A stretch of DNA of 64,000 nucleotides from Halococcus saccharolyticus DSM 5350. GTDB lineage: Archaea; Halobacteriota; Halobacteria; Halobacteriales; Halococcaceae. The stretch is from NCBI RefSeq assembly GCF_000336915.1, contig NZ_AOMD01000014.1:1-64000 (forward strand), read 5' to 3'. Made by a program: the position numbers and the translations under genes. Each line of letters opens with the position of its first letter. Within the stretch, counting starts at the first letter, position 1. The notes beneath the pieces are model-generated. The model saw only the letters and a program-made list of their open reading frames with translations, had not been told where the DNA came from and did not search any database. This document shows, piece after piece, positions 1 to 7,141 of this stretch.

Positions 1-7
1 CCATCAG

Positions 8-26
8 AGATGTGTATAAGAGACAG
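8..26 (+). other. Tn5 mosaic end (Nextera adapter) at contig edge
   Basis: AGATGTGTATAAGAGACAG is the 19-base Tn5 mosaic-end sequence used in tagmentation libraries, here preceded by seven further bases. It is untrimmed adapter and not genomic DNA. It gives false peptides starting MCIRDR on one strand and ending VSYTHL on the other, both familiar contamination signatures. Bases 1-26 should be masked; the real sequence begins at about base 27. Confidence 0.97.
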
Positions 27-28
27 GG

Positions 29-199
29 TTGGCACGCATCCCGAGCGGCGAGAACCCCGCCCATCCGCTCGCCAACGCGCCCGACCAGTACGGCCACGTC
101 AACGACGAGGCCAACCGGTGTGTGCGCCCGGCCCCACGCATCGACCGCCGCGAGGAGGTCCCGCCGCCCTCGCGCGCCGACCGCCCCGCCAGCGATTGA
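29..199 (+). CDS. 3' end of an unidentified gene, truncated by the contig edge
   Basis: An open frame runs from the first genomic bases to a TGA at 197-199 and encodes the last 56 residues of a protein (ends RADRPASD). Nearly every third codon position is G or C, as in the real genes downstream, while the competing frames lack this bias, so this is the coding frame. The peptide is proline- and charge-rich with no recognisable motif. The start and most of the gene lie beyond the edge, and the adapter prevents reading further. The function cannot be stated. Confidence 0.5.
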   Translation: MARIPSGENPAHPLANAPDQYGHVNDEANRCVRPAPRIDRREEVPPPSRADRPASD

Positions 200-309
200 G
201 GCACGGTCGTTTCGCGGTCGGGTCGCCGGCACCGGACCAACGTGGCGACGCCGTCGGTCGTTGGCCCGGCAAATGCAACCCCCGAACACAACCGGGTAGC
301 CCGTGAACC

Positions 310-315
310 TATAAG
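310..315 (+). promoter_or_regulatory. TATA-like box upstream of otsA
   Basis: TATAAG stands 52 bases before the otsA start. With an archaeal spacing of about 27 bases, transcription would begin near 337-342 and leave a leader of about 25-30 bases, which contains GGGAG at 350-354 as a possible ribosome binding site. This is one of the few genes here that would have a leader. Confidence 0.45.
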
Positions 316-366
316 AGATGCGACCGAAGGGAGGGACACGAATGCGAACGGGAGTGGTTACATCGC

Positions 367-1869
367 ATGGCGGCTGACGCCGGCGGTACGGACGGGACCC
401 CGCCCGTCGCCGACGACCTGATCGTCGTCTCGAACCGCCAGCCGTACACACACAGCTACGAGCACGACGACGCGGGCGAGCGGACCATCAGTGTCAACCG
501 CCCCGCCGGCGGGCTCACGGCCGGACTCGATCCGGTGATGCAGGAGACCGACGGGACGTGGGTCGCGTGGGGTGACGGCGAGGCCGACGCCGACGTCACC
601 GATTCCAATGGCGAGGTCCGGATGCCACCCGAGTCCGAGGCCTACACCCTCAAACGCCTCTGGCTCTCCGAGGAGGAAGTCGAGGGGTACTACTACGGCT
701 ACAGCAATCGCGTGCTCTGGCCGCTGTGTCACGGCGGCACGATGAAGACCGAGTACGTCGAGCGCTACTGGCAGCGCTACCAGCAGGTCAACGACCGGTT
801 CGCCGAGGCTGTCGCGGAATCGGCGAGCGACGACCCCCTCGTGTGGTTTCAGGACTACCACTTCACGCTCGCACCGCGTGCGGTGCGCGACGCGCTCGAC
901 GACCCGTTCATCATGCACTTCTGGCACATCACGTGGCCAGGCTGGGACACCTTCCGGGCGTGTCCGCAAGGCGAGCAGCTGCTCGAAGGGCTCCTCGGGA
1001 ACGATCTCTTGGGATTTCACGTCGAGCGCTACTGCGAGAACTTCCTCGACTGCGTGGATCGCGCGCTCGACGACGCCTTCATCGACGAGGACGGTGGTCG
1101 GATCAACTACGAGGGCCACACTACTACTGTTCGAGCGTTCCCGCTCGGGATCGACGCCGAATCGATCCGCGAGGAGAGCGCGGCCGCCGATGCGTCGTTC
1201 GAGGCCGACATCCGCTCGACGTACGGCATCGGTGCCGACACCACCATGATCGTCGGTGTCGACAGGTTGGATTACACCAAGGGGATCGTCGAGCGCCTCG
1301 AAGCGCTCGAACGGCTCTGGGAGATCGAACCCGAGTACCAGGGGACGGTGACGTACGTCCAGAAGGCGAGCGAGAGCCGCTCGCTGATCCCCGATTACCA
1401 GGATCTCCAGCAGAACGTCCGGGAGACGATCGAGCGGATCAACGACCGCTTTGGCACCGACGACTGGCAGCCCGTGGTCTACATCGACGAGTTCATCCCC
1501 CAATCCGAGCTCTGCGGGCTGTACCGCTACTCCGACGTGATGCTCGTGAGCGCGGTTCGGGACGGGATGAACCTCGTCGCGAAGGAGTACGTCGCGGCGC
1601 AGGTCGACGACGACGGCGTGTTGGTGCTCTCGGATCAGGCCGGCGCACACGAGGAGCTCGGCGAACACGCGCTCACGATCAACCCCTACGACACCGAGTC
1701 GTTCGCCGACACCATCCAGCAGGCGCTCGCGATGGCTCCCGACGAGCGCCGCAATCGGATGGCCGCGCTCCGCGAACGGGTCGCCTCACACGACCTCTAC
1801 GCGTGGATGGACGACGTGTTCGAGACCGCCCGCGACCTCCGCGAGCAACGCGATCACGATGGCGGGTGA
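367..1869 (+). CDS. otsA: Alpha,alpha-trehalose-phosphate synthase (UDP-forming)
   Basis: A GT20 glycosyltransferase of 500 residues that joins glucose from a nucleotide sugar to glucose-6-phosphate, giving trehalose-6-phosphate in the cytoplasm. Landmarks in order: VSNRQPY and AGGLTAGLDP at the N-terminus, the VDRLDYTKGI motif mid-protein, RDGMNLVAKEYVA and AGAHEELG towards the C-terminus. Length matches bacterial OtsA. Two motifs differ from the bacterial form: FLHIPFP is replaced by HFWHITWPGWD and VHDYH by VWFQDYHF. It overlaps otsB by 11 bases, so the pair is co-transcribed and translationally coupled. Trehalose would serve as a compatible solute. A related GT20 acceptor specificity such as glycerol-phosphate is possible but less likely beside otsB. 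Confidence 0.93.
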   Translation: MAADAGGTDGTPPVADDLIVVSNRQPYTHSYEHDDAGERTISVNRPAGGLTAGLDPVMQETDGTWVAWGDGEADADVTDSNGEVRMPPESEAYTLKRLWLSEEEVEGYYYGYSNRVLWPLCHGGTMKTEYVERYWQRYQQVNDRFAEAVAESASDDPLVWFQDYHFTLAPRAVRDALDDPFIMHFWHITWPGWDTFRACPQGEQLLEGLLGNDLLGFHVERYCENFLDCVDRALDDAFIDEDGGRINYEGHTTTVRAFPLGIDAESIREESAAADASFEADIRSTYGIGADTTMIVGVDRLDYTKGIVERLEALERLWEIEPEYQGTVTYVQKASESRSLIPDYQDLQQNVRETIERINDRFGTDDWQPVVYIDEFIPQSELCGLYRYSDVMLVSAVRDGMNLVAKEYVAAQVDDDGVLVLSDQAGAHEELGEHALTINPYDTESFADTIQQALAMAPDERRNRMAALRERVASHDLYAWMDDVFETARDLREQRDHDGG

Positions 1870-2764
1870 GTCGACCGGCGGTGATGCGGGGACGGGCAGT
1901 GACGGCGAAACTGGCAGCGATGGGAGGCGAGCCGGTGCGGATGGCCCCGACCGCCCGCCGGCGCTGTTCGACGAAACCGGCGAGCCGCTCGCGGCGGTCG
2001 CCGATCGGCTCGCCACCGCCGACGGGCTCTTCTTCTGTACGGACTTCGACGGCACGCTTTCGGCCATCGACGAGGATCCCGACGCACCCGAAATCGCGCC
2101 CGACAACCGCGAGGCGCTCCGCGAGCTCCGCGATCACGACCGGGTCCGGGTAGCGGTCATCAGCGGCCGGGAGCTCGCCGATCTCCGGCCGCGCGTGGGT
2201 ATCGAGGGGATCGCGTACGCCGGTAACCACGGGCTCGAAGTCTTCCGGGACGGCGCGACCACCGTCCATCCGGTGGCGAAGAAACGACAGCGCGATCTCG
2301 AACGTATCGTCGCCGATCTCGAGGATCGGCTCGCGGACACCGACTGTTTCGTCGAGGACAAATCGGTGAGCGCGACAATCCACTACCGTGCGGCCCCCGA
2401 GCGGGCCGAGGCGGTCCACACGGCTGTCGAGGAGACGGTCGAGCGGATCGCGCCGAGCGGGTTCGAGCGCTCGGTCGGCAAGGAGATCGTGGAACTCACG
2501 CCGGCGGTCGCGTGGGACAAGGGCGCAGCGCTCTCGCTGTTGACCGCCGAGCAAGACGACTGGCTCCCAGTGTACGTCGGCGACGACACCACCGACGAGG
2601 CGGCGTTCCGCGAACTCGGTGAGCGGGGAGTCGGCATCCACGTCGGTGCGGGCGAGGAGACCGCGGCGGACTACCGGATCGACAACCCGCCGGCGGTAGA
2701 GCGGCTGCTCGATTGGTTCCACACTGAGGGACTCGCTGCGCTCGATCGATCGTCGTCCGCCTAG
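1859..2764 (+). CDS. otsB: Trehalose-6-phosphate phosphatase
   Basis: A HAD-superfamily phosphatase of 301 residues that converts trehalose-6-phosphate to trehalose. The nucleophile motif TDFDGTL places Asp62 and Asp64 in the active site; VISGREL, YAGNHGLEV and the distal VGDDTTDEAAF motif complete the HAD/OtsB signature. The first 30 residues are a Gly/Asp-rich, probably disordered extension; a later start is possible but no ATG offers one before the conserved domain. The start lies inside the last codons of otsA, indicating translational coupling of the two steps of trehalose synthesis. Confidence 0.92.
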   Translation: MAGESTGGDAGTGSDGETGSDGRRAGADGPDRPPALFDETGEPLAAVADRLATADGLFFCTDFDGTLSAIDEDPDAPEIAPDNREALRELRDHDRVRVAVISGRELADLRPRVGIEGIAYAGNHGLEVFRDGATTVHPVAKKRQRDLERIVADLEDRLADTDCFVEDKSVSATIHYRAAPERAEAVHTAVEETVERIAPSGFERSVGKEIVELTPAVAWDKGAALSLLTAEQDDWLPVYVGDDTTDEAAFRELGERGVGIHVGAGEETAADYRIDNPPAVERLLDWFHTEGLAALDRSSSA

Positions 2765-2873
2765 GACGGTCCGTCGTCCTCCTCGTCCGCATCCGGTAGA
2801 CACCCCGAACGGGGAGAATGGCTGCCGTCGGTCGAGCACCGAGTACCTCCACCGGCACACGCCGCCAGGGAAC

Positions 2874-2877
2874 TTAT
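2874..2877 (+). promoter_or_regulatory. TATA-like box (AACTTATG) for the 67-aa membrane protein
   Basis: CTTAT centred about 27 bases before the ATG at 2903 fits a leaderless haloarchaeal promoter. It is the reason for preferring 2903 over the in-frame ATG at 2876, which lies inside the promoter element. Confidence 0.4.
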
Positions 2878-2902
2878 GTCTCCAGCAGTCGTTATCGGTT
2901 GT

Positions 2903-3106
2903 ATGGGACTCTCGGACCTACTCACGTCGAAACGATCGGGAATGATCAGCGCGGTCTCGATGGTAGTGGAAGCCGGACTGGCGCTGTACCGTGGCGACAA
3001 GAAGATCGCGGCGCTGCTGCTGGGTGCAGCCGCGCTCGCGTACCGCTGGAGTTTCGTCGGGGCGATCGCTGAGATCCTCATCCGGGCGTACCAGCGACTC
3101 CGGTAA
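2903..3106 (+). CDS. Small conserved membrane-associated protein, unknown function
   Basis: A 67-residue protein beginning MGLSDLLTSKRSGMIS. It has one clear hydrophobic stretch (KKIAALLLGAAALAYRW) and a second amphipathic C-terminal segment ending in a basic tail (RAYQRLR). An in-frame ATG exists 27 bases upstream at 2876, but the TATA-like box at 2874 sits there, so the shorter form is favoured. It stands alone between otsB and the convergent thioredoxin gene. No family is recognised. Confidence 0.6.
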   Translation: MGLSDLLTSKRSGMISAVSMVVEAGLALYRGDKKIAALLLGAAALAYRWSFVGAIAEILIRAYQRLR

Positions 3107-3186
3107 ACACACGCGTCGCTCGTTCTCTAGCTGGCCCATAGAACAGGGGTGGTTCGTGACGACTCAGCGCTCGCCGAGCGGTAGCT

Positions 3187-3456
3187 CTATGCGCCGGCTT
3201 TCTCGATCGCGGTTTCGAGTTCGTCGCGCTGGGTCACGCCGATGAACCGCTCGACGACGCCGTCGTCGTTCTCGATCACGAGCGTCGGGAGCGAGCGCAC
3301 CTGATACTCGTTGGCGACCTCCTGTTCGGCTTCGACGTCGATCTTCTCGAATTCGACGTCGCCGTTCAGATCCTCTTCCATCTCTTCGAGGATCGGATCC
3401 TGTGTCTTGCAGGGGCCACACCAGTCCGCGTAAAAGTCTTTCAACCGGACAGTCAT
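3187..3456 (-). CDS. Thioredoxin-family protein
   Basis: An 89-residue single-domain thioredoxin, cytoplasmic, for thiol-disulfide exchange. The active site DWCGPCK puts the redox cysteines at residues 13 and 16, and VRSLPT supplies the cis-proline loop. The usual first beta strand before the active site is very short, as in compact archaeal thioredoxins. Twelve extra in-frame residues upstream (start at 3489) lack similarity to thioredoxins, so MTVRLKDF at 3456 is taken as the start. It is convergent with the preceding gene and divergent from secG. The physiological partner is not visible here. Confidence 0.85.
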   Translation of the reverse strand: MTVRLKDFYADWCGPCKTQDPILEEMEEDLNGDVEFEKIDVEAEQEVANEYQVRSLPTLVIENDDGVVERFIGVTQRDELETAIEKAGA

Positions 3457-3596
3457 TGGTTCCACTGAAACTACCCGTGCCGCGCGCATAAGCGTTTCCC
3501 ACCCGTGCGTTCCGGCTGCCCTCGCGTCCGCTCACACGCACCCGACGCCGCGGCGCACGACGAAAGGCTTAGGCCCGCGGCTCGCGGAAGTCGAGT

Positions 3597-3755
3597 ATGA
3601 GCAGCGGTCAGAACTCCGGCGGGTTGATGTCGAGTGCGGGCCTGGTCAGGTACTTCGACGCCGAAGACCGCAACGCCATCCGGATCGATCCGAAAACCGT
3701 CGTCGCGTTCGGTGTGGCGTTCGGCATCCTGATCCTCGTGTTGAACGTGCTGTAA
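3597..3755 (+). CDS. secG: Preprotein translocase subunit SecG/Sec61-beta
   Basis: A 52-residue tail-anchored protein, shorter than many gene finders accept. The polar N-terminus ([15 protein letters not shown]) is followed by [18 protein letters not shown], a conserved archaeal Sec61-beta motif, and one transmembrane helix ([19 protein letters not shown]) that runs to the stop codon. The protein is the small accessory subunit of the SecYEG channel. ATG at 3597 is the only start compatible with the family, and it follows AGGCTTAGG at about -27. It is monocistronic between thioredoxin and pdxT. Confidence 0.9.
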   Translation: MSSGQNSGGLMSSAGLVRYFDAEDRNAIRIDPKTVVAFGVAFGILILVLNVL

Positions 3756-3791
3756 CGCGCCACCGTCCTTTCTGTCTTCCAAACTGTTCCC

Positions 3792-4382
3792 ATGACTCTC
3801 ACAGCCGGCGTGATCGCGGTTCAGGGCGATTTCCGAGAGCACGCTGCTGCCATCGAACGCGCGGCGCACGCCCACGGCGAGCGTGTCGAGACGGTCGAGA
3901 TCCACACCGTAGGCACAGTTCCGGAGTGTGACCTCCTCCTCCTTCCCGGGGGTGAATCCACGACCATTTCGGCACACCTCCACCGCGAGGGGATCGCCAC
4001 AGAAATCGAGGCCCACGTCGCGGCCGGTAAACCTCTACTCGCGACGTGTGCGGGACTGATCGTCGCCGCCGCCGACGCGGGCGACGACCGCGTCGACACG
4101 CTCGGACTGATCGACGTCACCGTCGATCGCAACGCGTTCGGCCGCCAGCGTGACAGTTTCGAGACCCACCTCGACGTCACCGGATTGGACGAGCCGTTCC
4201 CGGCGGTGTTCATCCGTGCACCGCGGGTTGGGACGGTGGGCGACGCAGAAGTACTCGCGTCGTTCGACGGCCACCCCGTCGCGGTCCGTGACGGACCGGT
4301 GATCGGGACCGCGTTCCACCCCGAACTCACCGACGACGCTCGCATCCACGGGCTCGCCTTCTTCGAGACAGTCACGGTTTGA
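3792..4382 (+). CDS. pdxT: Pyridoxal 5'-phosphate synthase glutaminase subunit
   Basis: A class I glutamine amidotransferase of 196 residues that releases ammonia from glutamine for the PdxS synthase subunit in de novo PLP synthesis. The fold signature AGVIAVQGDFREH opens the protein; LLPGGEST is the oxyanion-strand motif; the catalytic triad is Cys86 (LLATCAGLI), His176 and Glu178 (FHPEL). NAFGRQ is the family helix near the PdxS interface. pdxS is not in this window, so the subunits are encoded apart. The glycine cleavage P-protein encoded in this window needs PLP, but that link is metabolic only. Confidence 0.93.
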   Translation: MTLTAGVIAVQGDFREHAAAIERAAHAHGERVETVEIHTVGTVPECDLLLLPGGESTTISAHLHREGIATEIEAHVAAGKPLLATCAGLIVAAADAGDDRVDTLGLIDVTVDRNAFGRQRDSFETHLDVTGLDEPFPAVFIRAPRVGTVGDAEVLASFDGHPVAVRDGPVIGTAFHPELTDDARIHGLAFFETVTV

Positions 4383-4482
4383 GCGTACTCGCGGCGAGCG
4401 GCTACTGTCGGGTACCGATCGAACGGCGAAATTCCACCGCCGGCAGTGACAGACTTTTCATCGCGCGCCACGTCGAAGAGCT

Positions 4483-4944
4483 ATGCACGCCCACATCGAC
4501 GCGGTCCGTGTCGCGGGCACGCCCTCCGGGCCGGTCCCCGTCGTGCTCCTCGCGAGCGACGGCGAGCCCGATCTCTTGCCGATCTTCATCGGATTCAACG
4601 AGGCGACCGCGATCGCCCGCGGTCTCGACGCGGTCGATATCGGCCGCCCGCTGACCCACGACCTCCTGCTCGACGTGGTCGAGGAGCTCGGCGGCCGGGT
4701 GGATCGCGTGGTGGTCGACGCCATCGAGGAGAGCGAGGACGGCGGCGGGACCTACACCGCGAACCTCCACCTCGACACGCCGCGCGCGGACGCCGTGATC
4801 GACGCTCGGCCGAGCGATTCGCTCGCGCTCGCCGCGCGGACCGGGGCCGACATCGAGATCGATCCCGGTGTGTTCGACGAGGGCGGCCGACCGCGCGAGA
4901 CCTTCGATGAACTCCAAGACATCCGCGAGGTGGACGAGCTGTGA
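4483..4944 (+). CDS. Bifunctional nuclease (DUF151) family protein
   Basis: A 153-residue protein of the DUF151/BFN family. The core runs from MHAHIDAVRV through LPIFIGFNEATAIARGLD to DARPSDSLALAARTGADIEI; the IFIG..EA and RPSDS..LA motifs are the family hallmarks. Some plant and bacterial members have been reported to have DNase/RNase activity; the haloarchaeal role is unknown. Its TGA stop overlaps the GTG start of hisE, so the two are co-translated, though no shared function is known. Confidence 0.82.
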   Translation: MHAHIDAVRVAGTPSGPVPVVLLASDGEPDLLPIFIGFNEATAIARGLDAVDIGRPLTHDLLLDVVEELGGRVDRVVVDAIEESEDGGGTYTANLHLDTPRADAVIDARPSDSLALAARTGADIEIDPGVFDEGGRPRETFDELQDIREVDEL

Positions 4945-5264
4945 GCGACGACCAGTCGTCGGCCGCGGACCGGGTGTCGGACGAGCCGGTGCTCGACGAG
5001 CTGTTCGCAATCATCGAAGAACGCCGGGACACCCTCCCTGAAGGATCGTACACGGCGTCGCTGTTCACCCACGAGAAAGGCGAGAACGCGGTACTCGAAA
5101 AACTGGGGGAAGAGAGCACGGAGCTCGTGCTCGCGGCGAAGGACGACGATCGCGAGGAGCTCCTCCACGAGAGCGCCGACATCGTCTATCACCTGCTCGT
5201 GCTGCTCGCGATGAAGGATGCGGACGTGGGCGACCTGCGCGCGGAACTGCGCGAACGACGGTAG
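4941..5264 (+). CDS. hisE: Phosphoribosyl-ATP pyrophosphatase
   Basis: A 107-residue all-alpha NTP pyrophosphatase catalysing the second step of histidine biosynthesis, hydrolysis of phosphoribosyl-ATP to phosphoribosyl-AMP. The MazG-like metal-binding helices are visible as KLGEESTELVLA followed by HESADIVYHLLVLL, the EExxE and ExxD pattern of the family. The GTG start overlaps the preceding stop by four bases. The first 15 residues are a polar extension. No other his gene lies in the window, which is common in archaea where his genes are dispersed. Confidence 0.92.
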   Translation: MSDDQSSAADRVSDEPVLDELFAIIEERRDTLPEGSYTASLFTHEKGENAVLEKLGEESTELVLAAKDDDREELLHESADIVYHLLVLLAMKDADVGDLRAELRERR

Positions 5265-5270
5265 CTCCGC

Positions 5271-5624
5271 TCAGAGAAGTCCGGCGATCGCCCCGCCGAG
5301 CGCGCTTTCGAGTCCCGACACGATCGCGATGATCACGCCGACGACGAGCGCGCTGCCGCCGAGCAGTCCACCGAGCGGGCCGCCGGCGATGCCGGCCCCG
5401 ATCGTGATCGCGATCCCGAGGACGATCGCGAGCACGACTCCACCGATCGATCCCGCGAGCAGGCCGTGCCACGCACCGCTCCCGATACCGCCGCCGGCGA
5501 CGTAGCCCGCGACGAACCCGGAGACGATCCCGGCGGCGAGCGGGCCGATCCCGATCGGCGCACCGACGATCCCGAGCACGATGTGAACGAGGAATCCGAT
5601 CCCGACCGCACGCCAGTTCGTCAT
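5271..5624 (-). CDS. Glycine-rich multi-pass membrane protein (DUF5518-like)
   Basis: A 117-residue integral membrane protein with about four hydrophobic helices, very rich in Gly, Ala and Ile, with GFVAGYVAGG and GAWHGLLAGSIGG in the middle. This pattern resembles the small haloarchaeal proteins annotated DUF5518; the family name is from memory. An upstream in-frame extension to 5822 is rejected because MTNWRAVGIGF at 5624 starts the first helix directly. Convergent with hisE, six bases apart. Function unknown. Confidence 0.7.
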   Translation of the reverse strand: MTNWRAVGIGFLVHIVLGIVGAPIGIGPLAAGIVSGFVAGYVAGGGIGSGAWHGLLAGSIGGVVLAIVLGIAITIGAGIAGGPLGGLLGGSALVVGVIIAIVSGLESALGGAIAGLL

Positions 5625-5719
5625 GGCGGGGAGTAGTCGGCCTCGTGGTAAATCTGTGTCGACGACAGTGAGTGGGAGCAACGAAACCCTTTCCCGGCCG
5701 CTCGCCGCCGACTGACGCG

Positions 5720-5725
5720 TTTTTA
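5720..5725 (+). promoter_or_regulatory. TATA-like box for the Nog1-type GTPase gene
   Basis: TTTTTA lies 25-30 bases before ATG 5750, the spacing expected for a leaderless transcript. It supports 5750 over the upstream in-frame start at 5672. Confidence 0.5.
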
Positions 5726-5749
5726 CGTCCGTACGTGCTATCGGCGGCC

Positions 5750-6697
5750 ATGATTTTCGAGGATCTGCCGACGACGCCCACTGCGGAGGAGCTGATCGAC
5801 CGGGCGTTCTCGCGGGCGACACGAGCCGGCCGGGCGAAATCCGGGACCGAAGCCCAGCAGTCGATGCTTCAGACCGCGGCGAACGTGCTTTCGGACAATC
5901 TCGAACACGTCGTGACGAGCTGGCCCGACTTCGACACCGTCGAGCCGTTTTACTACGAACTCGCCGATTCGCTCGTCGCAGTCGACGAAGTACGGAAGAG
6001 TCTCTCCGAGGTGGGATGGGCGAGCCGGAAGACCGACGAGATCAAAAACGAGTACCAGGGCCGACTCCACGGCGACATCGAGACCGCGCGCAAGCTCAGA
6101 AAACAGGCGTTCGCGCGGCTCGCGGACGTGGTGGAGGAGGTGGCCGACGACCTTGATCGCCTCGGTGAAGCGCGCGATGACCTCCGCGCACTTCCCGATA
6201 TCCGCCCCGACGAGCCCACGATCGTGGTCGCGGGCTTTCCGAACGTCGGCAAGTCCTCGTTCGTCAACCACGTCACGAACGCCCGCCACGAGATCGCGTC
6301 GTATCCCTTTACCACTACTCGGGTTGGCGTCGGTCACCTCACTCGCGACCACATCCGCTACCAGCTCGTCGACACCCCGGGACTGCTCGATCGCGACTCC
6401 GGGAAACGCAATGACATCGAGCTCCAGGCCGAGAGCGCGCTCACCCACGCCGCCGACTGCGTGCTGGTGTTCGTCGACGCGAGCGAGTCGTGTGGCTACC
6501 CGCTCGCCGACCAACGTGCGCTCGAAACCGCTGTCCGTGAGCGCTTCGACGTCCCAGTGCTCACGGTGTGTTCGAAGGCCGACCGTTCGCGTGATCTCGA
6601 CGCCGACCGTTATCTGAGCGTCGAGGCGGGCGAGGGGGTCGAGGAGCTGATCGACGCGGCGGTCGACGCGATCGGCTACGAACCCGAGTTACCCTGA
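5750..6697 (+). CDS. Nog1-family GTP-binding protein
   Basis: A 315-residue GTPase. The N-terminal 155 residues form a helical, charged domain typical of NOG1 proteins; the G domain follows with GFPNVGKSS (G1, from residue 162), a Thr-rich switch I (PFTTTRVGVGH), DTPG (G3) and CSKAD as the G4 motif in place of NKxD. Nog1 proteins act in maturation of the large ribosomal subunit in eukaryotes, and the archaeal homologues are presumed to do likewise. The start MIFEDLPTTP is supported by the TATA-like box 25 bases upstream. Confidence 0.85.
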   Translation: MIFEDLPTTPTAEELIDRAFSRATRAGRAKSGTEAQQSMLQTAANVLSDNLEHVVTSWPDFDTVEPFYYELADSLVAVDEVRKSLSEVGWASRKTDEIKNEYQGRLHGDIETARKLRKQAFARLADVVEEVADDLDRLGEARDDLRALPDIRPDEPTIVVAGFPNVGKSSFVNHVTNARHEIASYPFTTTRVGVGHLTRDHIRYQLVDTPGLLDRDSGKRNDIELQAESALTHAADCVLVFVDASESCGYPLADQRALETAVRERFDVPVLTVCSKADRSRDLDADRYLSVEAGEGVEELIDAAVDAIGYEPELP

Positions 6698-6746
6698 CGC
6701 CGGCCGCAACCACGAGGCTTTCACCGCCAGCCGCCGAACCGCCGCC

Positions 6747-7124
6747 ATGCATTTCGATCAGCGAACCCAGCGCGCGCTTGCCGACGTGGGACTCTCCTCT
6801 GACGAGATTCGTGCGGCGAGCGAGGCAGTCGTCGCGGCCACAGACGACGCTGCCGACGAGCTCGAAGCCTTCTTCGGCGATCTCGATACGGTCTACTCCG
6901 ACATGGACCAGGCCCACAGCGCGAGCGAGTTCCCCGAGCACGGCGTGGAGTATCTCGACCTGTTCACCCACGCCGACGACATCCGGGGATACCTCCGTTT
7001 CTCGACGTGGGGCGTCCCGGTCGAAGGTGGGCGTGTCCTCACCGACGACGTGGTCGAACTCTCGCTCGGGCCCACAGTTCGGGATCGGGTCCGTTTCGCG
7101 GCCGACCGCGACACGCTGCGGTAG
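6747..7124 (+). CDS. Conserved haloarchaeal protein, unknown function
   Basis: A 125-residue acidic, soluble protein (starts MHFDQRTQRALADVGL) with an alpha-helical N-terminal half and a second half that reads as mixed strand (GYLRFSTWGVPVEGGRVL). Codon use is typical of the genome. It lies 49 bases after the Nog1 GTPase on the same strand and could share its transcript. No catalytic motif or known domain is recognised. Confidence 0.75.
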   Translation: MHFDQRTQRALADVGLSSDEIRAASEAVVAATDDAADELEAFFGDLDTVYSDMDQAHSASEFPEHGVEYLDLFTHADDIRGYLRFSTWGVPVEGGRVLTDDVVELSLGPTVRDRVRFAADRDTLR

Positions 7125-7141
7125 ACGATCACGGCACTTCG

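Noticed and set aside
358-1668. A 436-codon open frame antisense to otsA
   Set aside because: It mirrors otsA codons, as GC-rich genes do, and has no start region or motif of its own. The same holds for long antisense frames over uvrA (10876-12147, 12301-13611), trkH/channel (14062-15876) and the histidine kinase (57568-59301).
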